Shown here one piece after another: positions 17,403 to 25,116 of a DNA stretch of 64,000 nucleotides (the stretch's first letter is position 1; the number at the start of each line of letters is the position of its first letter). Source of the stretch: Rhodospirillaceae bacterium. GTDB taxonomy: Bacteria; Pseudomonadota; Alphaproteobacteria; Dongiales; Dongiaceae. Location: the NCBI GenBank assembly GCA_008012315.1, contig SSEL01000022.1:1-64000 (forward strand), read 5' to 3'. The position numbers and the translations under genes were made by a program. The notes under the pieces are model-generated. The model was not told the DNA's origin. It saw only the letters and a program-made list of their open reading frames with translations, and did no database searches.

Positions 17403-18395
17403 TTACGCGAAGCTATCGGCATAGGCGAAGAGCGCCGGCGTGCCGCCGGTATGGATGAAGACGACCGTTTCATCCGCGCTGAAACGTCCCTGGCGCACCA
17501 TGTCGATCAGGCCGGCCATGGCTTTCCCGGCGTAGACCGGATCGAGGAGAATGCCTTCCAGCCGCGCCAGCAGATCGACCGCTTCGATCATGCCGGCATT
17601 GGGCAGGCCGTAGCCCGGCGCGGCATAGCCCGGCACAAGCCGGAAATCTTCGTCGGCGATCTTGCCGAGTTCCAATTCCGCCGCCCCCTCTTGCGCGATC
17701 TTCCGGACCGCTTCCATCAGTGGTTCCGGATCATGATCGACATCGATGCCGATGATCGCGGCCTTGCTCTGCGTCAGCGCCTTGCCCAGGATCAGCCCGG
17801 CTTGCGTGCCGCCCGAGCTGCTTGCCACCACGATCTTGTCGATCGTGACGCCTTGCGATGTCGCCTGTTGCGCCAGCTCCACCATCGATGCCGCATAGCC
17901 GCGCGCGCCGATCGCATTCGAGCCGCCGGTCGGAACGTAATATGGCGTTTCCCCTGCCCGGCGCAGCTCTTCCATCACCTTGGCGCTGCGCGCCGCCCGG
18001 GTTTCGCCGGGATCACAATAATGGATGGTCGCACCCAGCAGCCGGTCCAGCAGCAGATTGCCGCCGGCGGTGTAAGCCGGCCGGTCGATCGGCACATTGC
18101 ACTCCAGGACGAGATGACATTTGAGCCCGGCCTTCGCAGCAGCGGCCGCGGTCTGGCGCACATGATTCGACTGGATGCCGCCTTCGGAAAGCACGGCCGT
18201 CGCCTGTTGCCGCAGCGCATCGCCGATCAGGAATTCGAGTTTGCGCGTCTTGTTGCCGCCGATGGCGAGACCGGTGCAGTCATCGCGCTTGATGTAAAGC
18301 CGGGGACCGCCGAGGGCGGCCTGCAGCCGCGTCAACGGCTCCAAAGGCGTCGGCAGATGGGCGAGGGCAAATTTTGGAAACTGATCGAGCTGCAT
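17403..18395 (-). CDS. D-cysteine desulfhydrase-like PLP enzyme (ACC deaminase family)
   Basis: 330 residues of fold type II PLP enzymes. The PLP lysine is K49 in GLAIGGNKTRKLEFL. SEGGIQSNHVRQTAAAAA and ASSSGGTQAGLILG supply substrate and phosphate contacts, and HTGGTPALFAY is the closing family motif. Members convert D-cysteine to pyruvate, ammonia and sulfide, or open the ring of 1-aminocyclopropane-1-carboxylate. Desulfhydrase is favoured because most alphaproteobacterial copies of this length are of that type, but I cannot exclude ACC deaminase. The ATG at MQLDQF has AAAGGAA nine bases upstream. A terminator separates it from the homospermidine synthase gene, so it needs its own promoter, and that gap is short. 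Confidence 0.78.
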   Translation of the reverse strand: MQLDQFPKFALAHLPTPLEPLTRLQAALGGPRLYIKRDDCTGLAIGGNKTRKLEFLIGDALRQQATAVLSEGGIQSNHVRQTAAAAAKAGLKCHLVLECNVPIDRPAYTAGGNLLLDRLLGATIHYCDPGETRAARSAKVMEELRRAGETPYYVPTGGSNAIGARGYAASMVELAQQATSQGVTIDKIVVASSSGGTQAGLILGKALTQSKAAIIGIDVDHDPEPLMEAVRKIAQEGAAELELGKIADEDFRLVPGYAAPGYGLPNAGMIEAVDLLARLEGILLDPVYAGKAMAGLIDMVRQGRFSADETVVFIHTGGTPALFAYADSFA

Positions 18396-18451
18396 GATCC
18401 GTTCCTTTCTGATCGATCCCCTCCTTATTAGAACGGCGGCGCCATAAGAAA

Positions 18452-18480
18452 AAGCCCCATCCGCATCTCGGATGAGGCTT
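18452..18480 (-). terminator. Rho-independent terminator after homospermidine synthase
   Basis: Stem of 12 positions with a single mismatch: AAGCCCCATCCG / CGGATGAGGCTT with a five-base loop. Read on the minus strand the stem is followed by TTTTTCTT, a standard terminator layout 26 bp after the stop codon. Confidence 0.85.
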
Positions 18481-18505
18481 TCCATTTATGGGATGATCTG
18501 ACGAC

Positions 18506-19927
18506 TTAGCGCCGGACGCGGAAATTCTCGAACTGCCAGGGATCGCTGGTATCGATGGCTTCCGGGAAGAGCTTGTTACGATCCTGCAGCGGCGTCCAAT
18601 CGGTCCGCACGCCGACGACCGGGCCGAGATAAGGCCGGCAGACATCGAGGATGTAGTTGAAATCGATCTCTTCCGGCTCCACCACACCGCGATTGGGATT
18701 CTCGATCAGCCACATGGCGCCGGCGAGGACCGGCGAGGCGATCTGGATCGAGGTCGCGTTGTAATCGGGACCCAGCAATTCGCGCGCTTCGTCGATGGAG
18801 AGCTGCGAGCCGTACCAATAGGCACCGAAGTCACCCATCAGCAGCACGCCGAGCTCATCGATGCCTTCGACGATCTCTTCGTTGAGCGGGCGGATCTTCG
18901 GCTGCAATTCGAAGGCGCGGGCCTGGAATTCGCGCACCGAGAGAACCGCATCGTCGCAGGGATGATAGGCATAATGCACGGTCGGGCGATAGACCGCCTT
19001 GCCGTTCTCGTAGACGGTATAGTAGTCGGCGGTGGAAATCGATTCGCCATGGGTGATCAGATAGCTGATCATCGGGCCGCCCTGCGGCGTCCAGGAACGC
19101 ACCTCGGTGGTGCAGCCCGGCTGGCGCAGATAGATCCCGGCCTTGCTGCCAACCTTGTGCTCGGCGCCATCGGCCGGCAGGCGCTTTTCATGCGTGCCCC
19201 AGCCCAGTTCGGACGGCTGCGCGCCTTCGCCGACGAAGCCGTGGATCGACCAGGTGTTGCAGAATTCACCGGGCCGCTTCGGCACATTGGTGACCTGCAG
19301 ATCGTGTTCGGCGACGTGAATCACCTTGACGCCCAGCGACTGCATCAGCTTCGCCCAGCCTTTGCGATCGGTCGGCGCATTGACCGGCTTGCCGGTGAAT
19401 TTGGCGATTTCCAGCAGCGCCTGCTTGACGAAATGGCTGACGAGGCCCGGATTGGCACCATGGGTCGCCAAAGCGGTGGGACCGTCTTTCGGCCAGCTTT
19501 TGCGGGCTTCCAGCAGCTTGTGGCGCAGGAAATAGTTCGTGCGCTCTTCCTCGGGAATGTCCTTGTTGTCGTAGTAATTCGCCCAGGGCTCGATGCAGGT
19601 ATCGATATAGAGCGTGCCGTTCTTCTGGCACCACTGCATGATGTCGAATGAGGAAACCTCGACCGACAGGTTGATGATGAGATCGCCCTTGCCGGCATAT
19701 GTCGACAGCGTCGCTTCCAGGTTGTCCGGCTTGATCGGCTGGATCAGATAATTGACGCCCTTCTGCGTGAAACGCGCGATATCGGCGCTGTGATCATCGC
19801 CATCGACCACGGTGATGCGATTGAGCGGCATATCGAAATGCTTTTCCAGCAGCGGCATGGTGCAACGGCCCACCGAGCCATAGCCGATCATCAGAATGCG
19901 CCCGGCAAAGGGGAATTTTTTTGCCAT
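18506..19927 (-). CDS. hss: Homospermidine synthase
   Basis: 473 residues, close to the known alphaproteobacterial enzyme length. The NAD-binding motif is MIGYGSVGRCTMPLLEKHF near the N terminus, followed by family blocks NLSVEVSSFDIMQWC, YIDTCIEPWANYYDN, ATHGANPGLVSHFVK and GDFGAYWYGSQLS. The enzyme joins two putrescine molecules with NAD to give sym-homospermidine, the main long polyamine in many alphaproteobacteria. The ATG at MAKKFPFAG was chosen because GAGG lies six bases upstream; an ATG 12 bases earlier is less likely. It is monocistronic: a terminator follows and a 594-bp gene-poor gap precedes it. With the importer and PuuB-like oxidase upstream, it forms a polyamine neighbourhood. 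Confidence 0.95.
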   Translation of the reverse strand: MAKKFPFAGRILMIGYGSVGRCTMPLLEKHFDMPLNRITVVDGDDHSADIARFTQKGVNYLIQPIKPDNLEATLSTYAGKGDLIINLSVEVSSFDIMQWCQKNGTLYIDTCIEPWANYYDNKDIPEEERTNYFLRHKLLEARKSWPKDGPTALATHGANPGLVSHFVKQALLEIAKFTGKPVNAPTDRKGWAKLMQSLGVKVIHVAEHDLQVTNVPKRPGEFCNTWSIHGFVGEGAQPSELGWGTHEKRLPADGAEHKVGSKAGIYLRQPGCTTEVRSWTPQGGPMISYLITHGESISTADYYTVYENGKAVYRPTVHYAYHPCDDAVLSVREFQARAFELQPKIRPLNEEIVEGIDELGVLLMGDFGAYWYGSQLSIDEARELLGPDYNATSIQIASPVLAGAMWLIENPNRGVVEPEEIDFNYILDVCRPYLGPVVGVRTDWTPLQDRNKLFPEAIDTSDPWQFENFRVRR

Positions 19928-20496
19928 TCTTGACCTCATATTCGTGAAAGCGGGTGAAGCAAAACAGGGTGAAACGCAAAACGGCGCGGCGCTCAGGAAT
20001 CATCATCCCACTGGCGCCGCGCGAACTTTGTCGCCGGCGCAATCAGATGCGAAGCAGCGGCGATCGCGGCGCTGATTGCAATGCCAGCGCACGAAGTGCC
20101 GAGACAGCAGCGTCTTTCAGACTTGCTTGAATCCGGAGAGCCCGATGAAGTCGGGCATATGGCAATTGGGATCGATCCCACAGTGTCGTCATCATCGACT
20201 GCCCCCTCTCGGGAAATCGACCCACCCGCGCCACATCCCGCTCCATCCGATGGCGGGAAGATCAAACGGCCGGCGTGCCGGTTACGCCAAAAAGGACGCC
20301 CCGTCGTTGCATAACCACTGGAATCCGGCGGTATCGAGATCGGCTGACCGATCGACCACCTGGGCCATAGGCACGTGCGTGTGCGTCAACAGGCGCGAAA
20401 TAAGGGGAAAACGCCTGCCCACGCAAGTGAATTTTATCTTTTCTTTACCGCCGCGCCAGATGGCCGCGGCGGTACGGAGCGCCACGGCAATGGGCG
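19928..20496. other. Gene-poor gap with inverted repeat
   Basis: About 570 bp without a gene I can support. Short open frames occur on both strands but have no recognisable domain. The promoter for homospermidine synthase should lie at the left end. At 20446-20474 there is a perfect 10-bp inverted repeat, TACCGCCGCG / CGCGGCGGTA, with a nine-base loop and a pyrimidine-rich run before it on the plus strand. A small RNA or small protein is possible but unproven. A minus-strand frame of about 50 codons starting near 20192 (MMTTLWDRSQLPYARL) has an AGGGGG ribosome-site-like run before it and is the best small-gene candidate. Confidence 0.5.
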
Positions 20497-20518
20497 ATAA
20501 AGGCCAAAACGCCTTTAT
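20497..20518 (-). terminator. Terminator of the aromatic amino acid operon
   Basis: Perfect 8-bp stem ATAAAGGC / GCCTTTAT with loop CAAAAC, starting four bases after the chorismate mutase stop. On the minus strand the descending arm ends in CCTTTAT. The T-run is short, so read-through is possible. Confidence 0.6.
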
Positions 20519-20521
20519 TTC

Positions 20522-20824
20522 CTAATGCTTCCGCTGGTCGAAAAGAGTGAATTCATGGACGATCGAACGCTCGACCAGTTCGCGAAAGACCCCGGCGATC
20601 AGCTCCGGATCGACACCTTGTTCCTTGGCAGCGGCCCGGACCTTGTTCAGGACATCCTCGACCCGCTCATCATCCCGCACCTGATCACGGTTTGGCTTGA
20701 TCCGGGCGGCCTCGGCAATGAAATGCAGGCGGTCGGCCAGGATGGCAACCAGCTCGCGGTCGATGGCGTCGATCGATTCCCGCACTTCCGCCATATCGGC
20801 GCAGCTTTTGCGGCGGCTCGTCAT
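20522..20824 (-). CDS. Chorismate mutase, AroQ class, small stand-alone
   Basis: 100 residues, all alpha-helical AroQ fold. The N-terminal helix carries VRESIDAIDRELVAILADR with the conserved Arg and Asp-Arg, and the tail has VFRELVERSIVHEF. Converts chorismate to prephenate in the cytoplasm. It is the last gene of the operon, 22 bp after the prephenate dehydrogenase gene. Another chorismate mutase domain opens the same operon, so one of the two may have a regulatory or distinct role. An internal ATG at 20794 (MAEVRES) is an alternative start. Isochorismate pyruvate lyase is related, but no siderophore genes are near. Confidence 0.82.
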   Translation of the reverse strand: MTSRRKSCADMAEVRESIDAIDRELVAILADRLHFIAEAARIKPNRDQVRDDERVEDVLNKVRAAAKEQGVDPELIAGVFRELVERSIVHEFTLFDQRKH

Positions 20825-20846
20825 GTCGCTCTACCTACTCCTGTTC

Positions 20847-21728
20847 TCAGGCCTGTTTGGCGTCGATGATGCTGCGGCGGATCGCCCGGGTGCGGGTGAA
20901 CCACTCCTGCAGCTTCTCGCCTTCGCCCCAGCGGATGGCGCGTTGCAAGGCCGTGAGGTCTTCCGTGAAGCGGCCCAGCATTTCCAGGACCGCTTCGCGG
21001 TTGTTGAGGAAAACATCGCGCCACATGATCGGATCCGAAGCCGCGATGCGGGTGAAGTCGCGAAAGCCCGAGGCGGAAAACTTGATCACTTCGCGCTGCG
21101 TCGTCTCCTCCAGGCCCGTCGCCGTGCCGACGATGGTATAGGCGATCAGATGCGGCAGATGCGAGGTGATCGCCAGGACCTGATCGTGATGTCCCGGCTC
21201 CATCAATTCGACCTGGCTGCCCATTTTCTCCCAGAGCTCCTGCAGGCGCTCGATCGCTTTCGGATCGGTGCCCGGCAAGGGCGTCAGGATGCACCAGCGC
21301 CCCTTGAACAGATCGGCAAAACCGGCGCGCGGACCGGAATATTCCGTCCCGGCAATGGGATGGCCGGGAATGAAATGAACCTTGTCCGGCACATGCGGAC
21401 CGAGATCCCGCACGGTGGCCTGCTTGACCGAGCCGACATCGCTGAGGATCGCGCCCGGCTTCAGGGTCTTGGCGATTTCCGGCGCCAGATCGGCGACCGC
21501 GCCGGCCGGCACGCAGACGATGACGAGGTCGGCATCCGTCACCGCATCGGCGACATTGTCATGGACCTGGTCCGCCAAGCCCAGTTCGACCGTGATCGCC
21601 CGGGCTTCGGCATCATGGTCGTAGACGTCGATCCGGCTGGCCAGCTTGCCGGCGCGCATCGCATGGGCCAGGGAAGAACCGATCAGGCCGATGCCGATCA
21701 GGCAGACCTTATCGAACAGGATCGTCAT
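20847..21728 (-). CDS. tyrC: Prephenate/arogenate dehydrogenase (TyrA/TyrC type)
   Basis: 293 residues. The NAD(P)-binding motif is CLIGIGLIGSSLAHAMR at residues 9-25, followed by a helical dehydrogenase domain with the conserved histidine in FIPGHPIAGTEYSG. Oxidatively decarboxylates prephenate or arogenate in tyrosine synthesis. Its start overlaps the HisC-like gene by four bases. No ACT domain is present, unlike some TyrA proteins. The use of arogenate versus prephenate cannot be read from the sequence. Confidence 0.9.
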   Translation of the reverse strand: MTILFDKVCLIGIGLIGSSLAHAMRAGKLASRIDVYDHDAEARAITVELGLADQVHDNVADAVTDADLVIVCVPAGAVADLAPEIAKTLKPGAILSDVGSVKQATVRDLGPHVPDKVHFIPGHPIAGTEYSGPRAGFADLFKGRWCILTPLPGTDPKAIERLQELWEKMGSQVELMEPGHHDQVLAITSHLPHLIAYTIVGTATGLEETTQREVIKFSASGFRDFTRIAASDPIMWRDVFLNNREAVLEMLGRFTEDLTALQRAIRWGEGEKLQEWFTRTRAIRRSIIDAKQA

Positions 21729-22825
21729 TGTGTCGCCGCCTGTTTAACGAAGTCGCTCAGCGCATCGGCACAGGTGCGCAAGGCCGGTTCTTCGGCAATG
21801 GAGATGCGCAGGCAGTCGGGCAGGCCATAGGCACCCATTTTCCGCACCAGGACGCGCCGCGATTTCAGGAAGGCGTCGGCCGCCATGGCGTTCAGCTTGG
21901 GATCGCTGGGGAAGCCGACCAGCAGGAAATTGCACACGCTGGGATAAGCCTTCAGGCCGATCTCCCGCACCCGGTCGCTGAGCCAGGGCAGCCAGTAATC
22001 GTTATAGGCCTTGGCTGCCGCGACATGCGCTTCGTCGAGCCGCGCGGCGATGCCGGCCGCCTGCGCCGGCCCCGAGGTATTGAACGGGCCACGGATCCGG
22101 TTGAGCACATCTGCCGTCGCCGCCGAACAGTGCACCCAGCCGAGACGCAAAGCCGCAAGACCATAGATCTTCGAGAAGGTGTGCGCGACGGCGACATTGT
22201 CGAATTCTTGCACCAGCTCATGGCCGGCGCTGTAATCGGCCGTGCCGACATATTCGGCATAGGCGGCGTCGATCACCAGCAGGACATTATCCGGCAACCC
22301 CTTGCGCAGGCGCCGCATCTCGGCGCTGGAGATATAGCTGCCGGTCGGGTTGTTCGGATTGGCGACGAAACAGATCCGGGTGCGCGGCGTCACCTTGGCC
22401 AGCAAGGCGTCGACATCTGTTGTCAGGTCGCGCTCCGGCGCCGCGACAGGTGTCGCGCCCACCGCTTGGGCCGAGATCGGATAGACCAGGAAACCGTGAC
22501 GCGAATAAAGCACTTCATCGCCGGGCCCTGCATAGGCCCGCGTCAGCAATTGCAGGATCTCGTCGGAACCTGCGCCACAGACGATCTGGTTGGCCTTCGT
22601 GCCGAAACTGGCGGCGATGACCTCGCGCAGCTTGACTGCGCCGCCATCCGCATAGCGATGCAGTTCGGCAGCATCGGCGGCATAGGCTTCGACCGCCTTC
22701 TTGCTGGGCCCGATCGCGCTCTCGTTCGACGACATCTTATAGACCGGCCCGCCGCCCGGCAGCGAATGCTCACCAGGCACATAGGCGTCGATGTCTAGAA
22801 TGCCGGGACGCACGACCAAACTCAT
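21725..22825 (-). CDS. hisC: Histidinol-phosphate / aromatic aminotransferase, HisC-like
   Basis: 366 residues, PLP fold type I. The lysine is in HTFSKIYGLAALRLGW, and NPNNPTGSYIS and IDAAYAEYV are the aspartate/asparagine cofactor contacts. N-terminal VRPGILDIDAYVPGEHSLPG is a HisC family lead-in. Within an operon of chorismate mutase and prephenate dehydrogenase it probably transaminates prephenate or aromatic keto acids, and may also act in histidine synthesis. The ATG at MSLVVRPG has AAAGGA nine bases before it. It overlaps the tyrC start by four bases. Confidence 0.88.
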   Translation of the reverse strand: MSLVVRPGILDIDAYVPGEHSLPGGGPVYKMSSNESAIGPSKKAVEAYAADAAELHRYADGGAVKLREVIAASFGTKANQIVCGAGSDEILQLLTRAYAGPGDEVLYSRHGFLVYPISAQAVGATPVAAPERDLTTDVDALLAKVTPRTRICFVANPNNPTGSYISSAEMRRLRKGLPDNVLLVIDAAYAEYVGTADYSAGHELVQEFDNVAVAHTFSKIYGLAALRLGWVHCSAATADVLNRIRGPFNTSGPAQAAGIAARLDEAHVAAAKAYNDYWLPWLSDRVREIGLKAYPSVCNFLLVGFPSDPKLNAMAADAFLKSRRVLVRKMGAYGLPDCLRISIAEEPALRTCADALSDFVKQAATQ

Positions 22826-22899
22826 GACGAAAGATCCTTTCTCGATCGCCGGGCCTGGACCAGTCATATCTGGGTGGTCAGTCAGGCTCCAGGGCAGCT

Positions 22900-23826
22900 T
22901 CAGTGCGACGCCAATTCCTGGCGGGCGAAGGGAACCGCGTAGCTGCCGATAATGGTCAGATGCGCGTTCTCGAACTGACCGCGGTTGAGCGGGGCGAAGC
23001 CGTTCTCAACACCGTTTTCGTCGCGCGTCCGCAGCGGACCGGGCGCGAAAAAGCCTTCCAGTTCGACCAGATGCAAATCCTGCCCGAGACCGGGGCTGCG
23101 CCAGCCGGAAAACAAGGTGGGCGTCAGGCCGGATTTGGTCAGCGCCGTCTTCAGCGCGGAGCGGCTGATCTCACGGCCCGGATCGACCACCAGAAGGCTG
23201 CGGTCATGACCGGTCGGCTCGTTGCGCGCATGGCCGACCACCAGCGCCTCGACGGGATTGCCGCGCTGGTTGCCGGCATCGCCGAAGGGCAGGCGCCCCA
23301 TGACATGCGGCGCCCCGGAACTTTGCGCCGTCAGATGGCGCCACCAGGGGTCGGTATCGTCCTCACGCGGCACCGGCAGCACGCCGACGGTCGCCTGGCC
23401 GTCCTGGACGACGCCCAGGACCTGGCCGACCCGGTCGAAGCCGGTGATCAGCACCCGGCTGCCATAATGATCACGCGCGGCATCCCAGAAGCCGGGTTCG
23501 TTTTCCGGCGCGTAAACCGCGACCGCAAAGGGGCCTTCGACCTGCAACAGGGCGGAAATCAATTCCCGCCACAGCCGCACGATCACGGCCTTCGGCAATT
23601 TGCCGGTATGGCGCGCCACCAGACGGCGCAGGATCTGCGCTTCCCGGGCGGGACGAATGAATTTGGCGCCATCGGCCGCATTATGGCCGACCGGCTGTCT
23701 TTCGGCCTTTACCTTGCCGACCTGCACCGCCAGATCGGTGCGGCGCATCAACAGATCATGCAGCTGGTTGTCCACGGCATCGATCTCTTGGCGCAAGGCT
23801 GCCAACTTTTCTTCCACACTGGCCAT
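22900..23826 (-). CDS. Chorismate mutase with C-terminal domain of unknown function
   Basis: 308 residues. The first ~95 form an AroQ-type chorismate mutase (LRQEIDAVDNQLHDLLMRRTDLAVQVGKVK, then FIRPAREAQILRRLVARHTG). The remaining ~210 have the rough size and strand-helix alternation of a prephenate dehydratase domain (EGPFAVAVYAPENEPGFWDAARDHYG, PVPREDDTDPWWRHL) but lack the threonine-arginine-phenylalanine catalytic motif, so dehydratase activity is doubtful. From memory, similar proteins occur in Rhodospirillales in the same order before HisC and TyrC. It is the first gene of the operon, 74 bp before hisC, and could be a regulated mutase with an aromatic-sensing tail. Confidence 0.75.
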   Translation of the reverse strand: MASVEEKLAALRQEIDAVDNQLHDLLMRRTDLAVQVGKVKAERQPVGHNAADGAKFIRPAREAQILRRLVARHTGKLPKAVIVRLWRELISALLQVEGPFAVAVYAPENEPGFWDAARDHYGSRVLITGFDRVGQVLGVVQDGQATVGVLPVPREDDTDPWWRHLTAQSSGAPHVMGRLPFGDAGNQRGNPVEALVVGHARNEPTGHDRSLLVVDPGREISRSALKTALTKSGLTPTLFSGWRSPGLGQDLHLVELEGFFAPGPLRTRDENGVENGFAPLNRGQFENAHLTIIGSYAVPFARQELASH

Positions 23827-24123
23827 TTGCGATCGATCCGCCTAATCCGTTGTTACCATTCAGATTATTGCCAAACCAGCCCGCCCCCGCGTCACGCTGC
23901 ATCAGACACGACCGAGACCGGATCGCGGACCGCCACCGGCCCCGATCTGGTTCTGCGGCTCAGTGATAGACGCAGGGCGGCAGAATTGCAAAGGGCGAAA
24001 TGCTCTTCCGGGCTCAGCCCTTGGTGCAAAGCTGAAGAACCGAGGAAAAGCAAAGAAATCATTGACATGGGCGGAATGCGCCGCGGACCGCCCGGACTGC
24101 CGCCAAGGTCTCTTCGGCGGCCG
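23827..24123. other. Intergenic region upstream of the aromatic operon
   Basis: About 300 bp between two minus-strand genes, holding the promoter of the aromatic operon next to 23827 and the 3' flank of the methyltransferase gene. I see no coding pattern, no strong terminator and no clear promoter boxes. Confidence 0.4.
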
Positions 24124-24888
24124 TCAGACGCCCTGGTCTTCCGGCACGCGCAGGCGGCGGGCCGTGGGAACCGCTTGCTGCGGCAGCGGCAGGGTGATCC
24201 GGGCGCGCTTGCGAACCTGCTTGGTCGGGACGGCGCCATAGAGCTGCTTCGTCGCCTCGATGACGATGACGCCGGAAAAGGCCTGCAGCCAGCGCAGGCT
24301 GATCCGCTCCCAGCCCGGCGCCGTCCGCAGCCAAGTGCGCCAGCGGAACGGCCAGAAGAACAAGGCACGGTCGACCCGCAACGGCGTGAAGGAATGCTGC
24401 CGCAGCAGGCGCGTCGCCTGGCCGGTGGTGAAAGGCTGGCCGAAGCCGAAGGGCGTATTATCCGAATGCGACCAGGGGCCGCGCCGGTTGGGCACCACGA
24501 CCAGCAGCCTTCCGCCGCCGGACAAGACCCGCCAGACCTCGCGCAGCATGTCGCTTTGATGCTCGCCGGCTTCCAAAGCATGCACCATCAGCACGCGGTC
24601 GATGGAGTAATCCTGAAAAGGGAGTTCGGTCTCGTCCGCCAGCGTGACGATGCCCGGCCCGTCTCCCGGCCAGGGAAGAACTCCCTGGGAGGACGGCATG
24701 GCGGCCAGGACGCGCTCCGCCTCCCCCATGAATTGCCGCAGATAAGGCGTCGCATAGCCGAGTCCCAGCAGCGACTGCCCCTGCAGATCCGGCCACATGG
24801 CGCGAATCCGGGCACGTAACAGCTGCCGGGCCACTTTCCCCAAATCGGTACGGTAGAAATCCCGTAGATCGACGACGTCTTGCCACAT
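24124..24888 (-). CDS. Class I SAM-dependent methyltransferase
   Basis: 254 residues. Motif I is partly degenerate (LLGLGYATPYLRQF), motif II-like ELPFQDYSIDRVLMVHALEA is clear, followed by LREVWRVLSGGGRLLVVVPNRRGPWS, a Methyltransf_11 pattern. The N terminus WQDVVDLRDFYRTDLGKVARQLLRARI is shared by a family that in alphaproteobacteria commonly lies divergent from gloB, as here. The substrate is unknown. The ATG at MWQDVV was chosen; a TTG lies 21 bases upstream. Lysine/arginine-rich C terminus. Confidence 0.8.
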   Translation of the reverse strand: MWQDVVDLRDFYRTDLGKVARQLLRARIRAMWPDLQGQSLLGLGYATPYLRQFMGEAERVLAAMPSSQGVLPWPGDGPGIVTLADETELPFQDYSIDRVLMVHALEAGEHQSDMLREVWRVLSGGGRLLVVVPNRRGPWSHSDNTPFGFGQPFTTGQATRLLRQHSFTPLRVDRALFFWPFRWRTWLRTAPGWERISLRWLQAFSGVIVIEATKQLYGAVPTKQVRKRARITLPLPQQAVPTARRLRVPEDQGV

Positions 24889-25030
24889 GAAGCGGGTATT
24901 TCCGAACAACCTTGCTATGTCAGTGGTTGATTATGGCATATCCGCAGAGCGCGATGGTTTTAAATTGCAGCATACTTGCGTCAATTTAAAAGCTGGATCG
25001 CCCTCTATCTTATTGAGTAGAGGCGGATTG

Positions 25031-25072
25031 GGATCGCAGATGCAGTCGCTCCGGCGATTGCATCTGCGATCC
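25031..25072. repeat. Long near-perfect hairpin in the gloB upstream region
   Basis: A 14-bp perfect inverted repeat, GGATCGCAGATGCA / TGCATCTGCGATCC, is extended inward by five more pairs (GTCGC with GCGAT, one G-T) to a 19-bp stem with loop TCCG. No T-run follows on either strand, so it is not a standard terminator. It lies 45 bp before the gloB start and could be an mRNA leader structure, an operator or a repeated palindromic element. Confidence 0.85.
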
Positions 25073-25116
25073 TCCGGCTCTAACTATCCTGCGGGTGGAA
25101 ATTAACGAGGTCCGCG

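Noticed and set aside
20043..20246. Minus-strand small open frame in the gap near homospermidine synthase
   Set aside because: A purine-rich run precedes an internal ATG near 20192, but there is no known family and codon preference is not decisive. Kept only as a candidate in the gap entry, not as a gene.
23892..24069. Possible 58-codon minus-strand gene between the aromatic operon and the methyltransferase
   Set aside because: No ribosome site and no domain; the gap also needs room for a promoter.
22903..24819. Plus-strand open frame of 638 codons across the chorismate mutase and methyltransferase genes
   Set aside because: It is antisense to two recognisable genes and covers their intergenic gap; no motif, Q/R/A-rich composition. 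An open frame of this kind is common in GC-rich DNA.
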